From the NCBI GenBank assembly GCA_036936605.1, contig JAUPFV010000004.1, positions 290,698,009-290,762,008 of the forward strand: a stretch of 64,000 nt of DNA, in the 5' to 3' direction. This DNA comes from Limnanthes douglasii subsp. nivea (Eukaryota > Streptophyta > Magnoliopsida > Brassicales > Limnanthaceae). Made by a program: the position numbers and the translations under genes. The notes below the pieces were generated by a model. The model saw nothing but the letters and a program-made list of their open reading frames with translations, had not been told where the DNA came from and did not search any database. This document shows positions 1-12,600 of this stretch, in pieces. How positions within the stretch are numbered: position 1 is the first letter of the stretch; each line of letters begins with the position of its first letter.

Positions 1-1560
1 CCATAATTCTTGCTCGTATGTTAATTTCTATTTTTATTGGCCAACATGTCATGGAGGATACCTTATTGGTACAGAATTTTGTCTGCCAAATCGTGGAAAA
101 TTTTGAGGTTATTCTTGGTTTTAACAAACCTTTTGGTATACTCGCGGACACTCTTATTCATTTCCTACTTACAATAGATTATGTAATATGTATCTTTGTG
201 GATTACTTTACTCCCAATAAATTCATCTTAGAATATGATGCAATAATAAATCAAGCCTGCATGCAGCAAGTTGAACCATGTTATGGAGATTCATGAGAGG
301 TCATGGAGATATATCAACATAATAGCTTGTCATAACCGTCAAACCTCATTATCTCATTTCATATTTCTTGATGTGATGCTCGAGGTTCTTTATTTCACCA
401 TATTTATCCATTTTGTACTAGTTGAATTTTTTTGGTAGATCGCTTACCAATATTTGTGAAGCTGGTGGGGACACAAGGATAATTTATTTTAAGTTATTCT
501 CTTCCCGTCCACAATATCCATAAACTTTCTTGCTTGGGATGTGAATGCCCATCAATAGGGGTTTGCTATTTATTATGCACAAGCCATTGTGGGCCGAAAT
601 GAGGGGTTTTAAGATTAACAAAGGATATGACAGTGTCTTGAAGAACCTGGTATGATTAGTTTCCTCTCTATTATTAGGATTGGCTCGAGTAAATACATTC
701 TCATTTTGATGACATATAAGAGATCGAATTTTCGAGCGAGTACGATAGTGTGTGCAAGGAGGAAGTACTTTCTTGTCAATCAATCTATTTCCATATCAGT
801 CATTAGAGTGTCTTTCTTCAAGAATCTCCTTCGATAATGTGTGCAAGGAGGAAGTACATTTTTATTAATTAATTTTTAATTAATAAAGTATATCTAACAA
901 TCACAACATTTTAACTCAAAAAATGTTTTTTTTAATTAAAAACACTTCATTGATATTAAAAAATTTAAAATAGTTGATTAGGTTTAATAGATAGATCCAA
1001 GTCTACTTGCTAAAAATTAGGCACCAATATGAAAATAAACGGTAAAATAAAAATAAATTGAAATAACACTTGTTATATCCAAACTTGAGGCATATAAGCC
1101 ATAACTAATCCGATTATTTTTCCTCTTTGAAATACTAAAAAAACACAAAACGGATAATTATTTTTTATTTCCATAAGATCCAAACCTTTAAATCCTTGTC
1201 CGGAAACAATGAAAGCTTCATTTTGAAGCTTTTAATTTATCGATTTTATCCCTATTTCTTCATTCTTTCAATAGCATCGAGCTCATTCTGGTTGAATATC
1301 CAGCTTTTGGATTCATTCCTAGATACTTATCAACTATTCGTTCTTAATTTTTGTTTCCAAAATTTGAACATCTTAATATCTGCAAAAACAGAACTTGTTC
1401 AACTATTGAAAGTCTGGATTATCCTGTTTTTTGTTGTTAGTATTAATAACCAATATCATGTATTCGTACATAATTTTAATCAAAGCATAAAGATTTGATT
1501 TATGTAAGTTCAGCTAAGCAGATTTTTAGAGGATATAAATGGTATCGATTCCTAACACTT
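1..1560. other. Intergenic stretch, nothing firm
   Basis: I see no supportable gene. The sequence is AT-rich with many short stops in all frames. The first 45 bases resemble the segment near 38637-38690 (shared words ATAATTCTTGCTCG and TTTTTAT), so the window edge probably starts inside a decayed dispersed repeat. The duplicated phrase GTGTGCAAGGAGGAAGTAC occurs near 750 and 840, a small local tandem duplication. Confidence 0.4.
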
Positions 1561-1599
1561 TTTAGTGTGTAGTTCTTAAGTAACCAATACACAAGCGTT

Positions 1600-1990
1600 C
1601 TAAAATGTTATAGCTATTAATTGGTTATGATCTTGAATTGTGTTAAAATCCAATATCATTTTACATTTTGATGTCCATTTGGTTATCCAGTCAGCCACAT
1701 GATTTTCTTCTCTATAAATATGTCTACGAATCATATAAGAAGTCGCGAGTTTCCTACAACAATCCATCAGAGATGATATGAACCATGAAGGCTTACCTTG
1801 ATTTAACATTTCAATTAGAATCATCGAGTCATATTCTATATCAATGTTACAGACCTTTCTATTTTTACATAATAATAAGTCATCTAATAATGCTCGACTT
1901 TCTGCTATAATTGATTTTTGTTTTTGTAGATCGTACCATAGGCGGCAACTATTTCAGCAGAGTTGTTTCTAATACAGCCACTACCTGAAG
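1600..1990 (-). pseudogene. LINE C-terminal RNase H fragment
   Basis: The minus strand encodes an RNase H-like tail of the plant LINE type: an acidic stretch (DIEYDS) followed by a segment ending in HIYREENHVADWITKW, the usual last helix of these domains (R.xN..AD.xAK). The upstream part around 1860-1990 (ESRALLDDLLLC) matches the E-A-xAL helix. The same domain with the same ending (HISRNQNLTADWIAKW) occurs in the second LINE at the right end of the window. In the element it would remove RNA from RNA-DNA hybrids. It is interrupted by stops upstream and cannot be functional alone. Confidence 0.6.
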
Positions 1991-2249
1991 TCTCACCATT
2001 CATACTGCATAAACCATGAGTTTTGGGTTTAAATATACATCTTAATGAAGGTTATCAATTAAGTATAAGGCTGCCTTATTTTCTTTGATAAGTGATTGAA
2101 ACAACCAAGCACAGAGGTAACTGTAGAGTTTTTAGACCTAAGAATTATTTTTAGCATATTGGAGTTATCTAATTCAGAGATAATTTTCTTGATATAGTAT
2201 ATAATAGATTTTATAATGTAGATTACGTATTTGTGTTTAGTATAATTCA

Positions 2250-2940
2250 TTGTTTTCCAAATGATCTAATAAATAATCGGAGGTATTATGGTCATAGTAT
2301 GAACTTATTTATCTATTGACCAATACTAACTACGGATAACATGATTTAATATCATGCATCTACTAAGTTTAATAATAAAAAGACTTGCAAAATAACTCTA
2401 AACGCTCGATGAAAAATCACACCCTACAAACTTATGATTAATTGTTTCAGAATTTTCACAAAAGAGGTATTTTGAAACTAATGAAAAGTGTCTTTTTGTA
2501 GAACTGAGTCTACTGAAATCCACTGATTAAGGATCCTCCATAGTAGGAATAAACATTTTCTAGGAATTATATTATTCCATGTTAGTTTAAACAGTTTAGA
2601 CTTATTTCATTTGCATCTCAGTTTGCTCAAAGTTTTCTTTCAAGAGAAACAACCATTTGATGATAAAGTCTATACGATATTATCTTCCTATGGTTCCTAA
2701 ATGTATAATCTCTCAAAGTTTCTAATATAAGAAAGAAGGACTAGTTCAGCTAATTTTCCAAGTAGTCGAATCTTATATGAACTAACTTTTTCTTTTATGT
2801 GCCAGTTTTTATTTTCACCCTTAAATAATTCGATCAGTGGCTTGTTATTACACCATTTATCAAGCCAAAATTCCAGCTCACATTTTGCTACTTTCCAACA
2901 TATAAAATCTTCAGCAAGGTCTCTGATCCTCATTAACCTT
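2250..2940 (-). pseudogene. LINE zinc-binding region (zf-RVT-like) remnant
   Basis: Minus-strand translation between about 2940 and 2250 gives pieces typical of the zinc-binding region that follows the reverse transcriptase in plant LINEs: a tryptophan-rich stretch (CELEFWLDKWCNNKPL, 2697-2933) and, nearer 2440, a C-x2-N...H-x4-C arrangement (FCENSETINHKFVGC). Several stops and frameshifts separate the pieces. Its position between reverse transcriptase and RNase H fits the family order. Confidence 0.5.
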
Positions 2941-3638
2941 TTACAGGTTTTAGAGTGATGATAAGAATAGCTTCTAGTATAGGAGGAAGAGTATGAGAAT
3001 ATATTGTATACAAGTACATTTACCGAAGGGGCTTTTATTCTTGTAATATTGAACCAAAGCTTACAAGAATACGAATTCTCAAATCATCTAATTTCTTTAT
3101 ATTTAGCCCACCTTCCTCATATGGCTTGTATAGGTTGCTCCATTTAGACCAAGTAATGGTTTAACTAGCCTCAATTGTACCTCATATATATATTACATAA
3201 TGTTTCAATACTGTCCATGATAATTCTAGGAATGATACTGCTTTTCATATTGTAGACATGAATAGACATTATGACTGATTAAACAAAGGTCAACCTGTCA
3301 CCAAAGGAAAGAGTTAGTTATCCAATTCAAGTATCTTATTTCTTATTTTAATTATTAATTCATCAAAGCGACTAGCTTTGATATTTGAGTTGATGGTATT
3401 ACATATATAAGTTAATAAAATAGTATCTAGTTGGAAACCATATTGTAAACCTAATAGTCTAGTTCTTTGTTGAGTTAACCTTTTAGAAGTTATTATTCTG
3501 TTTCAACTTGTTAATATTCTGGTATAAAACATGTTGGTAATGTTGCAGGAAGAGACCCAATTTATTAAATATATTTTTAAGTTCTATTATTAAATATTCC
3601 TTAATTATGATGAAGAAATTTGGGGATAAAGGATCCTC

Positions 3639-4177
3639 TTAATTTACATCATTGGAAGAGTTGAAATACCCTATAATTTCTCCATTAATCATGATCAAGA
3701 ATTTAATTGAGTTAATGTTTTTTTTTCTATTTATCTCTGTAAACTCTGATTCCAATCCATAAATGTACATGATCTTAAGAATGAACTTGATAGAAATCTT
3801 ATCAAAGGCTTTGGACATATTCACTTTGATAAGGATATTACTGCCACTTACTTTTTTGTTTAAGTCATGAGTTATTTTTTGAGCTAAAAGTATGTTCTCG
3901 TGTATGTTTATACCATGAAAAAAAAACCATGCTCCTCAAATATAATATTTTGAAGCATGAGCAAAATTCTTTCATTTAGTAATTTCGATATTATTCTATT
4001 TAGGAAAGTACAAAGGTTTATTAGACTATAGTCTTTCCACGTTTGGGGGTCATGGACCTTATCGATTAGGCTTATTGTAGTATCATATATGCCATTATGG
4101 ATAGGTTGACAAAAAGAAACTAATAGCCTCATATAGGTCACTTGATATAATGCTCCAAGAAGATTCAATTTTTTCAA
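3639..4177 (-). pseudogene. LINE reverse transcriptase fragment
   Basis: Two broken minus-strand frames carry reverse transcriptase signatures of non-LTR elements. The upstream one (3908-4177) reads DPQTWKDYSLINLCTFLNRIISKLLNERI, which corresponds to the P-x-DYRPI-L-N..YK..SK.L..R block. The next (3639-3824) starts MSKAFDKI, the counterpart of the D-M.KA.D catalytic block, where the first aspartate is N here (NMSKAFDKI). Loss of that residue and the frameshift between the pieces indicate a dead enzyme. Confidence 0.65.
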
Positions 4178-4699
4178 TTAAATTCATCAATGTCAACTAC
4201 ACTTGTTGGATTAAGGCTTTTAATAATATCATTTATTTTATTTTCAGTAGGCAACCTTAATAGCATCATGTTATCCTCATCATTGATAGTCTAAGGAATG
4301 TAATTGTATAATTCAGTATTTTCATTTTGATCTTTAGGGGCATCTAGAATAGATTTCACGTAGTTAACAGTAAAGTTCCCTAGAAGCCCTTGATCTTCAA
4401 TTCGTGAGCTGTCTTTCATGATTCTTTTACTGTCATTCTTTTTTTCTTTTCTTTTTAACATATTGGTAAAATAAAGCAGAAATTTTATCCTCATCCTTAA
4501 GCCAATTGGTCTTACTTCTTTGCTCCCAATAAGTTTCTTCCGTAGCAAGTAATTGAATGTGGTTTGTATGAGCCTTATATAACCTTACTTTATCTTCGGT
4601 ACTCCTTGATTTTTCATAACGTTTCTATAAAAATGACTTCTTCCTCAGCCTCTAATATAGAGTCAAACATATTTCCAAAAGAGTTCTAATTACAAGACT

Positions 4700-5335
4700 T
4701 GAGACTATGTTTTAGTCTCTTTAGTTTGCTCTAGAAACAATTTATAAGAGGACCAACCATATTAGCATTCCAAATTGTTTCAACCATACTAAGAAATTTA
4801 TGGTGTAATACCCATATATTTTGAAAGTTGTATCCTGATTTTATTTTCTTTCCTCCAAAAACCCAATAAGATACATATAAGAGCATGGTCAGACCCAATC
4901 ATTTCCATATGTTTGACTTTAGTTTCATCAAATAATTTGACCAAGAAGCATTATACATAACCTCATTTAGCTTATTCCATTTCTTGTTGTTAGTCCATGT
5001 GTACTTTGAGCCTGTATAACCTGCATCCTCAAATTGTAATCAAGAATGGCATAGTTGAAATCATCTAGATTTTTCAAGCATAGAGAGGAGCAAGTTAGTT
5101 TCTCTTGAGAATTGGAGATACCATTGAAGTCCCCTACCACCAACCATTTCATTGAATAGTTAGCTATATTCCTCAAACTGTTCCACATATCCATTATTTG
5201 GGTTCTTATGCATTTAGCATATACAATGATTACAGAAAAATGATTTTCCAAGTTATTATGTTTGACTTTAACATCAGAAAATGGTTCATGGTTCTCAATA
5301 ATGCCAATGCTAAATTCTTCTTTCCAAAACAATAA
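4700..5335 (-). pseudogene. LINE endonuclease fragment (EEP fold)
   Basis: The frame at 4967-5332 reads SVIIVYAKC ... MKWLVVGDFNGISNSQEK, the ..YA....R...W..L......P.l..GDFN......EK.G pattern of apurinic-type (endonuclease/exonuclease/phosphatase) LINE endonucleases. GDFN is the conserved metal-binding block. The frame ends with SQSTHGLTTRNG..., the counterpart of the FTW.N region with changes. The N-terminal ..WN.RGL. block was not found intact. In a live element this domain nicks target DNA for target-primed reverse transcription. Confidence 0.7.
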
Positions 5336-5339
5336 AAAA

Positions 5340-6380
5340 AATTACAATTAGCAGCAATATATTTTAGTTTAAGTATATTTTAGAAACTTGAGGCATATTA
5401 TCAATATTGATCATTGGTTCTCGAATAGCTACAAATAAGATTTTTTTATTTTTTTATTATAAATTTTAGCCTTCTTTTTGTACATTTATTTCCTAATCCT
5501 CTAACAATCCAATTAAAGATGTTTATGGTCTTTGAAGGTTTCTAATCAATGACCTTGCTGGTCTTTTAAAATGGAGGGCTTTATAGATATAGAGCCTTTA
5601 GCTGTTTTTTTATTTTGATTTCTTAACTTTTTTTATTTTAATACTTTTTAAATTATTTACCATTATTTAATTTTTAAAGTATTGGAAATAATTGAAGACT
5701 ACCTATAGGATTAGGTGAATGTCGGTCTTCATCCAGGTTTTCATATTAAGTAGATAAGATAGTTATTATTCAATAGATTTGAGAGCTTCAATGATTTTAG
5801 AGTCTTTCATAACAGCATTGTTCTTGTTAGCTCTATATTCTGAGTCTATTAATTGTTGTTGCTATCTCATGACCCTTGAATAAGTTTTAGTTGAACTTTA
5901 GAAGAACTGGAAATCATTTATGGCAACTAATTATTTTCTTCTTATTCTTGTTAATCTCTTTTCCTTGTTCTATGCTCTGGTTCTTTCTAAAAAAAATTAG
6001 TGTTGGTCCGCATTACGTACCTTTATGATGATTGATTTTGCTTTTGGTACCCACGTTATTGTTTGATTCGAATATTTTTTAAGTGTATTTAATTGTGATT
6101 GTTGACTCTTATTATTTATATCCTCTATTAGATACAATAGTTTATCACAATCTGCTTTGCCATTTGCTAGATGCATCCATTATTGACTTTAGAGAGGGTA
6201 GTATTCATAGTGAATCTTTATCTGACAGCACTCATTTCGATCAAAGCTTATCCGGGATTTATGTATAAGTTCCTTACATACATCGAGCTCTATCCAAGCT
6301 GTACAATATTTATGTTTGGCTCGTTGTTTGTTAGGAACTCATACGTTTAATGGTTCACCATGGAAGCTGGAATTGTTCTA
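5340..6380. other. Interior of the LINE, no readable domain
   Basis: This AT-rich stretch lies between the endonuclease and the ORF1 remnant. It should hold the ORF1 C-terminus and the start of ORF2, but stops occur too often to assign residues. A run of A/T-rich homopolymers near 5580-5680 suggests slippage. No other feature is seen. Confidence 0.35.
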
Positions 6381-7117
6381 ATGATTCTTTCATTGAACAT
6401 ATATTCAAGAATATTTGGAAAAGTTAACCAAGAAGGGGTAATGAGGGATTTGATCTTTGAGTTAAAGTAAGGGCTCCATTTCAATAGTCTCACTGAATGT
6501 TCTTCCACAGAACATACATTCCGTCTCTATAGTCTGCATAGATCTTCCTGATTGTCAAACTCTATTAAAATTTTCCTCGAATCCTAAACTGATAGATCAA
6601 CTTCACCTACGAGTTTAAAGAAGTCTAGGAATTTCTAAATTATTTGTGGTTTCCCTTTGGTGAATTTTCCAATTAACGTAGATTTTTTAATCAGCAATAA
6701 GATTCTCTTTGTCTTTTCTAGTGAACTATAATTCCAAATGATCTTCTGTGTGATAGAATTAAGTCTAAGTTATACAATCTTCTTTGTTTGAGTTCTTAAT
6801 AATATCTACATATGATTTGTAGGAAGCTTTATCTTGATGAGTTTGTTTTGTTTCTATATTATCCTTAATTGTAGTAGGGGAATATCCATATATTGGATTG
6901 TTCCTTAAAAAAGGGTACTCTATTTCCATATTTGATTTTCTAAATTTTTTTTTTTTGTTAATTTACCCGATATCTTGTTTTCTTTCCTTCTTACATGTTG
7001 ATTCTTGTATGAGATAGTTGATGTAGAGTGTTGTGATACAATTGTTGCAATTTGATTACCAATACCTCTACTTTCCTTCCTTGTAGCCATTGAGACACCG
7101 GCAAAAAACCAAATCAA
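6380..7117 (-). pseudogene. LINE ORF1 remnant with DUF4283-like region
   Basis: Minus-strand translation from about 6690 to 6390 gives LIGKFTKGKPQI, then KFLDFFKLVGEVDLSV, then RKILIEFDNQEDLCRL, then VRLLKWSPYFNS and TPSWLTFPNI. This is the sequence pattern of DUF4283, found in ORF1 proteins of many plant LINEs, including the closing W-P-F and W.-.-P elements. Two or three stops interrupt it. The frame at 6920-7117 (MATRKESRGIGNQ...) may be the N-terminus. The domain is thought to bind RNA; here it only marks the 5' half of the element. Confidence 0.6.
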
Positions 7118-7485
7118 ATGAATGATTCATTTAAAGTATTTTTTAAAATTTTAAAAAGTTTTTTTAGATTTTTTTTTTTGTTTCTCATTTAATTAAAAAT
7201 ATATTATACCAAGACTTTTAATTGTTAAAAAAATTAAACTATATAACTAATTATCAACAAAAAGAAATCTAGTAATTTTATTCACCGAAACAAATAGAAC
7301 CACCGAAAAAAAAATTGCAAAACAAAAAAAGACATAAACCGGTATAAAAAAAGTTTGATCCAATTTTATATAAGCACGATATGATCCATTTTTATATAAG
7401 CCACCACAAAGAAGTATGGTTTGTCAATTTTTTATTAGTCAATTTGACACAAATAAATAGCAAATTGCATCTTGAACTAAGAGGG

Positions 7486-7493
7486 TATAAATA
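7486..7493 (+). promoter_or_regulatory. Probable TATA box of the PGG gene
   Basis: TATAAATA lies 73 bases upstream of the predicted first ATG at 7566, within the normal plant distance of about 30 bases to the start of transcription plus a short leader. The assignment depends on the first-exon model being right. Confidence 0.45.
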
Positions 7494-7565
7494 TGGGGTA
7501 TAAAGTACATATATACCCAACCAAATAAGTATTCTCTTAACAACCGTTGAACAAACGGGGATCAT

Positions 7566-9629
7566 ATGGTCTCCTCATTATACGCAGAGTATCAAAAGTA
7601 TATGCGGGATGAACATTCACAAATGCCGCATCAACATTTGTCGCCACCGGGTAATCTCTCTATATATATATAAATATGATATTGTCAAAAATAATTAAAA
7701 ATATATATATTTAGAAAAATTTAAAATAGTATTTCGTTGGGAAAAAAAATTCTATGGATACAATCAAAATTTTACATCCCATATTGATACATTTCGTTGG
7801 GATAAATTTTTTTTTTTTATTATAAATAAAAACACATTCAAGGTCATACGATATATTTTTTTTTGAAGTGGACCAAAAACATGGCAAGGATGAGTATCAT
7901 ACAACTATAAACTCAGTTACGCGTAACAATTACTTAAAGTTTGCTCGAGGGATTTATTGATGTTTTGTGTTTATTGATAACTTACAGAGATCAGAATAGA
8001 GATTTCTGAAACTTTGCTGGCCTCCTCCTCTTCATCCGGGGATAAAACTCAAGGTAGATATAAGAGATGTTCGTAGTTAAAATTGTGGAACTATTTATTT
8101 ACATATATGAATATGATATTCCAAATTTAGGGTAGTTTGAAGATGACCGTCCTATCAAACTAGAATAAATAAACAAAAACATAGTTTTTTTTTCTTATAA
8201 GAACACTTGATATCATGTTCAGTTCCAGTAGGAGGTCAAATCATACCCGGATGGCATACAGTTTCGGCGGATGAAACTTCACATATAAGCGAACAACATA
8301 ATGATGGTAATCTCGGCATATTTGATGTTTCTTCACTTGAATTGGTTAAACATGGACTCGTTCCAGCTCGGCCAAGCTTCAAACATGATTGTTTGTTTCC
8401 ATTTGGTTTAAAACAGAATTCAAGTCGTACAAGGGCTAACATTTTGAAACAAAGTTTATCTATATAATAGATGTACTCTACGCAATAACAAATATCAGAG
8501 TAGATATTGAGATGTTATGAGTTAAATATGGGGAATTAGCCACTAGGGTAGTCCGACGATGACTTTCATATCACCAAGAATAAATAAACAAAAACATAAC
8601 ACTTGATATCATGTTCAGTTGCAGTAGGAGGTCAAATCATATCGGGATTGCATACAGTTTCGGCGGATGAAACTTCACATATGACCGAACAACATAATGA
8701 TGGTAATCTCGGCATATATAATCTTTCTTTTTTTGGATTGGCTAAGCAGGAAATTGTTCGAGCTCGGCCAAGCTTCAAACATGATTGTTTGTTTCCATTT
8801 GCTTTAAAACCAAATAATACATTTTTGATGAGTAATTAGGTTTTTAACCATCTATTTAAGTGATAGATAGTCTTTCTATTAAAAAAATAGTTGGTTTTAG
8901 TTAGGGATGGCAATTTAAACCGAAACCGTGGGTACCCGAACCGAACCGAACCGAACCGACGGGTGGGTTACCCGAAAAAGAAAAAAATAAACGGGGCGGG
9001 TTATGGTTTTTATTTTTACTATCCGTTCGGGTTCGGGTTCGGTTTCGGTTTTGAATATTAAACCATGGGTAACTGCCCCGAACCCGCCCCGTAAAAATAT
9101 ACTGATTTTATTTTTAGCCCGTTATAAAGACTAAATATTCAACTTTAATAATATTATTATTAATTATAGCCCGTTATAGCCCGTTATAAAGACTAAATAT
9201 TCAACTTTAATAATATTATTATTAATTATAGCCCGTTATAAATATTATTTATTACCGTCTCTAATCTCTATGTAATCTAGCCCAATAATATTCCAAACCC
9301 TAAAAGAAAAAAAACCTTTCAATATCTAATCTGTCTCATTTTCACTATCACTTCTCTCGTTTTTATCTCCTCACATAGAACCATCACTATTGTACCGACC
9401 GCCACGATTTGTTGCTCCGTTCTTTGGTTTTTTGTTGCTCCGTTCTTTGGTTTTCAGTTGTCACTCGCTTCCTTCCTAATATTCAGGTTTCTTTCTTTAT
9501 TTCGATGATTTTTTTTTCTTTTTTTTTCTATGTTTTTAGACTAATCGGTTCTTTTTATTTTTTCTCTCTAAAAATCGTTCATGTTATCTAAAAAATGATT
9601 TTACAATAACTTATTGTTCTTTGTCTAAT

Positions 9630-9695
<66 letters not shown>

Positions 9696-12600
9696 TTTAT
9701 GCATAGATTTGATACTGAATATGCATAGATCTGATACTGAATACTAAAATTCAATTTTTTTTATCATATAAAATTATTTAAATGTTTATTTTAATTTTAT
9801 ACGTTTGTTTTATTTAGAATATCAAGTCGATGAAGATTATAATTTATGGTAGTATTTTGTTAAATTTATTGTTAGATTTTTACTTTTATATTTTATTTTT
9901 TACATATTTTGTTTATGTTCGGTTCGGGTTCGGTTCGGGTATCTACAACGGGTTTCTTCCGCGGGTAGTTCGCGGGTACCCGTGTGGGTAACCCGAACCC
10001 ACGGATTCGGATTTGGTATGGAAAAAAAAATACCCGTCGGATTTCGGGGCGGGTTCGGGTATCAGTTATTTACTGCGGGGCGGGTTGTGGATATATAGGT
10101 ACCCGCCCCCGATCCGCCCCGTTGCCATCCCTAGTTTTAGTCTCTGATTCTCTATTGGTTACATACGATCCATCGATTAAAAGCCGTTCGCATTTAATTC
10201 ATTGTTTATCCATTTTCGATAAAATTACTATCCACAGGTGTTTGTCTTTATTTAAAAGACTAACATCATAAAAAAAATTGATAGTATAAATAACATTTTC
10301 AATATTATCTGTGACCAAAGTGAATAGTTGAGCCGGTCCAAAAAATATATAAACCAAAAATAAATCAGGGTTGAATCGGTCACTTGTTTCAAAACACTGA
10401 CTGGTATGATTTTTTTATCAAAAAAAATCCTATTATTGTATATGCAAGTAGGAATGAGTAGGCTCCAAAGTCGTAGCCGAGTTGGTTGAGTATGTCATTC
10501 TTATGACCAAAAAGTCATGAGTTCAAGCTTAAAGTATGATACTTTGATACTAATAAGAAGTCGGTAATTATTTTATACAAATAATCAAATTCTATAACTA
10601 AGCATAATTTTCGGTCATAAATCTGGTTTCCTCGCCACCGTTGGATTAATATGTAATGCAGGGGGACATGATATCTCACCCTATATATATAATAGTAACC
10701 ACAAAGTAGTTTGGAACAGGAAAAGAAGGTAAAAGAGAAAAAAAAAAAGAAAAAAAAAAACCGAGAATAAAATCCAGACAACATCTTAAAGTTTCCTCTT
10801 GGGCTTTATTGAGCTTTTGTGTTTCTTGATTTAGCTTCGTTTCGGGAACAATGCGTAGCCTTCCGCGATGCAGTACTTAATTGCCAATGGGATAAAGCTA
10901 AAGCAATGTGTACTTCGGATAGCAGATTTGCTAAAGTCTGCATCACGGAGAGGAATGAAACAGCACTCCATCTGGCAGTCATGAGAGACAGTCCAGCCAC
11001 GTTCATGATTGAATTAATGGCTCAGATGCCCCAAGAGGATGTAGCATTGAAAACTATAGATAATCATACAGCCCTATCTCTATCTGTTATGTTAGACAGG
11101 GTAAAGGTGGCCCAATTGCTCGTCCCTAAATGTAAGGAATTGCTTCTCCTCGGCGATGGTAATGAGGACTTACCAGTCCATGCGGCCGCAAAACTCGGGC
11201 GCAGAAAGATGCTAGAATATTTATTAAATGAAACCAGGAACTATGTTGAAAATGAAACTATTTTCTTTGAAAATCATGGAGCTAAACTTGTGAAATATAT
11301 GATCATTTCTGGGTTCGTTGGTGAGTAGCAGTTTATAATTCCTATGTTCTTTTAGTTTTTAGAACTTACTATTATTTGTCAGTTCACTATGTTTTGATTA
11401 CTGAACTAACTGGCAGATTTGGCTCTGGTTGAGGTTGAAAAATACCCTGATATCGCCAAGCCGGGATCGGACTTTACATCTATTCTGGACAATCTAGCGA
11501 TAAAACCGGAGCTGTTTCTTAGTGGAAGTGACCTAACCTTCTGGCAGCGTCTGATATATATATGTAAGTTATATCTAGCTTAAATATTGGAGCCATAAGG
11601 GAGTCGATGGTCCTTTAATATCTAATCTGGCTAAAATGTGACAGTTGTTTCCACTGTGAAGACTAAAAGGATCTGTTTTATTCCAATAGAAGATAGTTCC
11701 TCTCCTATATGTTGGCAAATATTTGCTAAATTAGGTATGAGCACCTTAAACACATATATAACATTTCCAGTTGTCTTTTATACAACTTTAATCATTTTAT
11801 TTACAGGTTCTTCTATCAAACATGTTAAAGAAGAGAAGTTGATGCATGAAACTTCAGTCAGGCTATTAAAAATTATGACGAAAACGATTGCGCAATTAGA
11901 TAATCATAACATTGCAACGGTGCTACAGATTTTTTTTTCTCTCAGCTGCAAATTTAGGTATTCACGAGGTGGTAGATGAAATCATAAATAAAATTCCTAT
12001 TAATACTAATGATTTTAATAGCAAGATATATTTATTCAAAAACGCTATCACGGAGCGTCGTGAGAACGTTGTCAATCTTCTTTATAAGAAAGGTGTGCAT
12101 TATCCACAGTTGGACGAATATATGGACGATAAAAATAATAATATAGTGCATTTGGTCGCCCAGTTAGCCCCTCAACGGGAACTGGATCGCATTTCGGGTG
12201 CTGCACTGCAGATACAGCGAGAGATGCAGTGGTTTAAGGTAATAAAATTCTTTCTATTACATAGAGCATACAATAAAACAATACATTCTCACCGTAATCT
12301 TTTATTCTCGAAATCCACACAGGCTGTAGAAAAAGTGATTAAGCCTTGTTACAGAAACTCAAAAAATATTGACCAAAAGACACCAAAGCAAGTTTTCTTC
12401 AATGAACATAAAGAACTGATAGCTGAAGGAGAAAAATGGATGAAGAGCACAGCAACCTCGTGCTCAGTGGTCGCAGCCCTTATTGCCACTGTTGTATTTG
12501 CAGCTGCAATCACTGTGCCAGGTGCAAATGATGACAAGAATGGTTACCCGCGCTTCGCCCGCAAAATAAGTTTCATTGTCTTTGCAGTTGCAGATTCTCT

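Larger units (their letters stand above)
1600..7117 (-). mobile_element. Decayed L1-type LINE retrotransposon
   Basis: Reading the minus strand from 7117 down to 1600 gives the normal order of a plant L1 element: ORF1 with a DUF4283-like region, then apurinic-type endonuclease, reverse transcriptase, zinc-binding region and a C-terminal RNase H. Every module is broken by frameshifts and stops, so the element is old and inactive. The ends are not precise: no target duplication or poly(A) tail was found. The order of modules, rather than any single one, is the main support. Confidence 0.75.

Noticed and set aside
8236..8442. Minus-strand frame of 68 codons
   Set aside because: Shadow of the PGG exon on the other strand; its duplicate copy does not keep it open.
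10465..10540. Functional tRNA gene
   Set aside because: Box A is good but box B is degenerate and no acceptor stem forms; a SINE-type remnant fits better.
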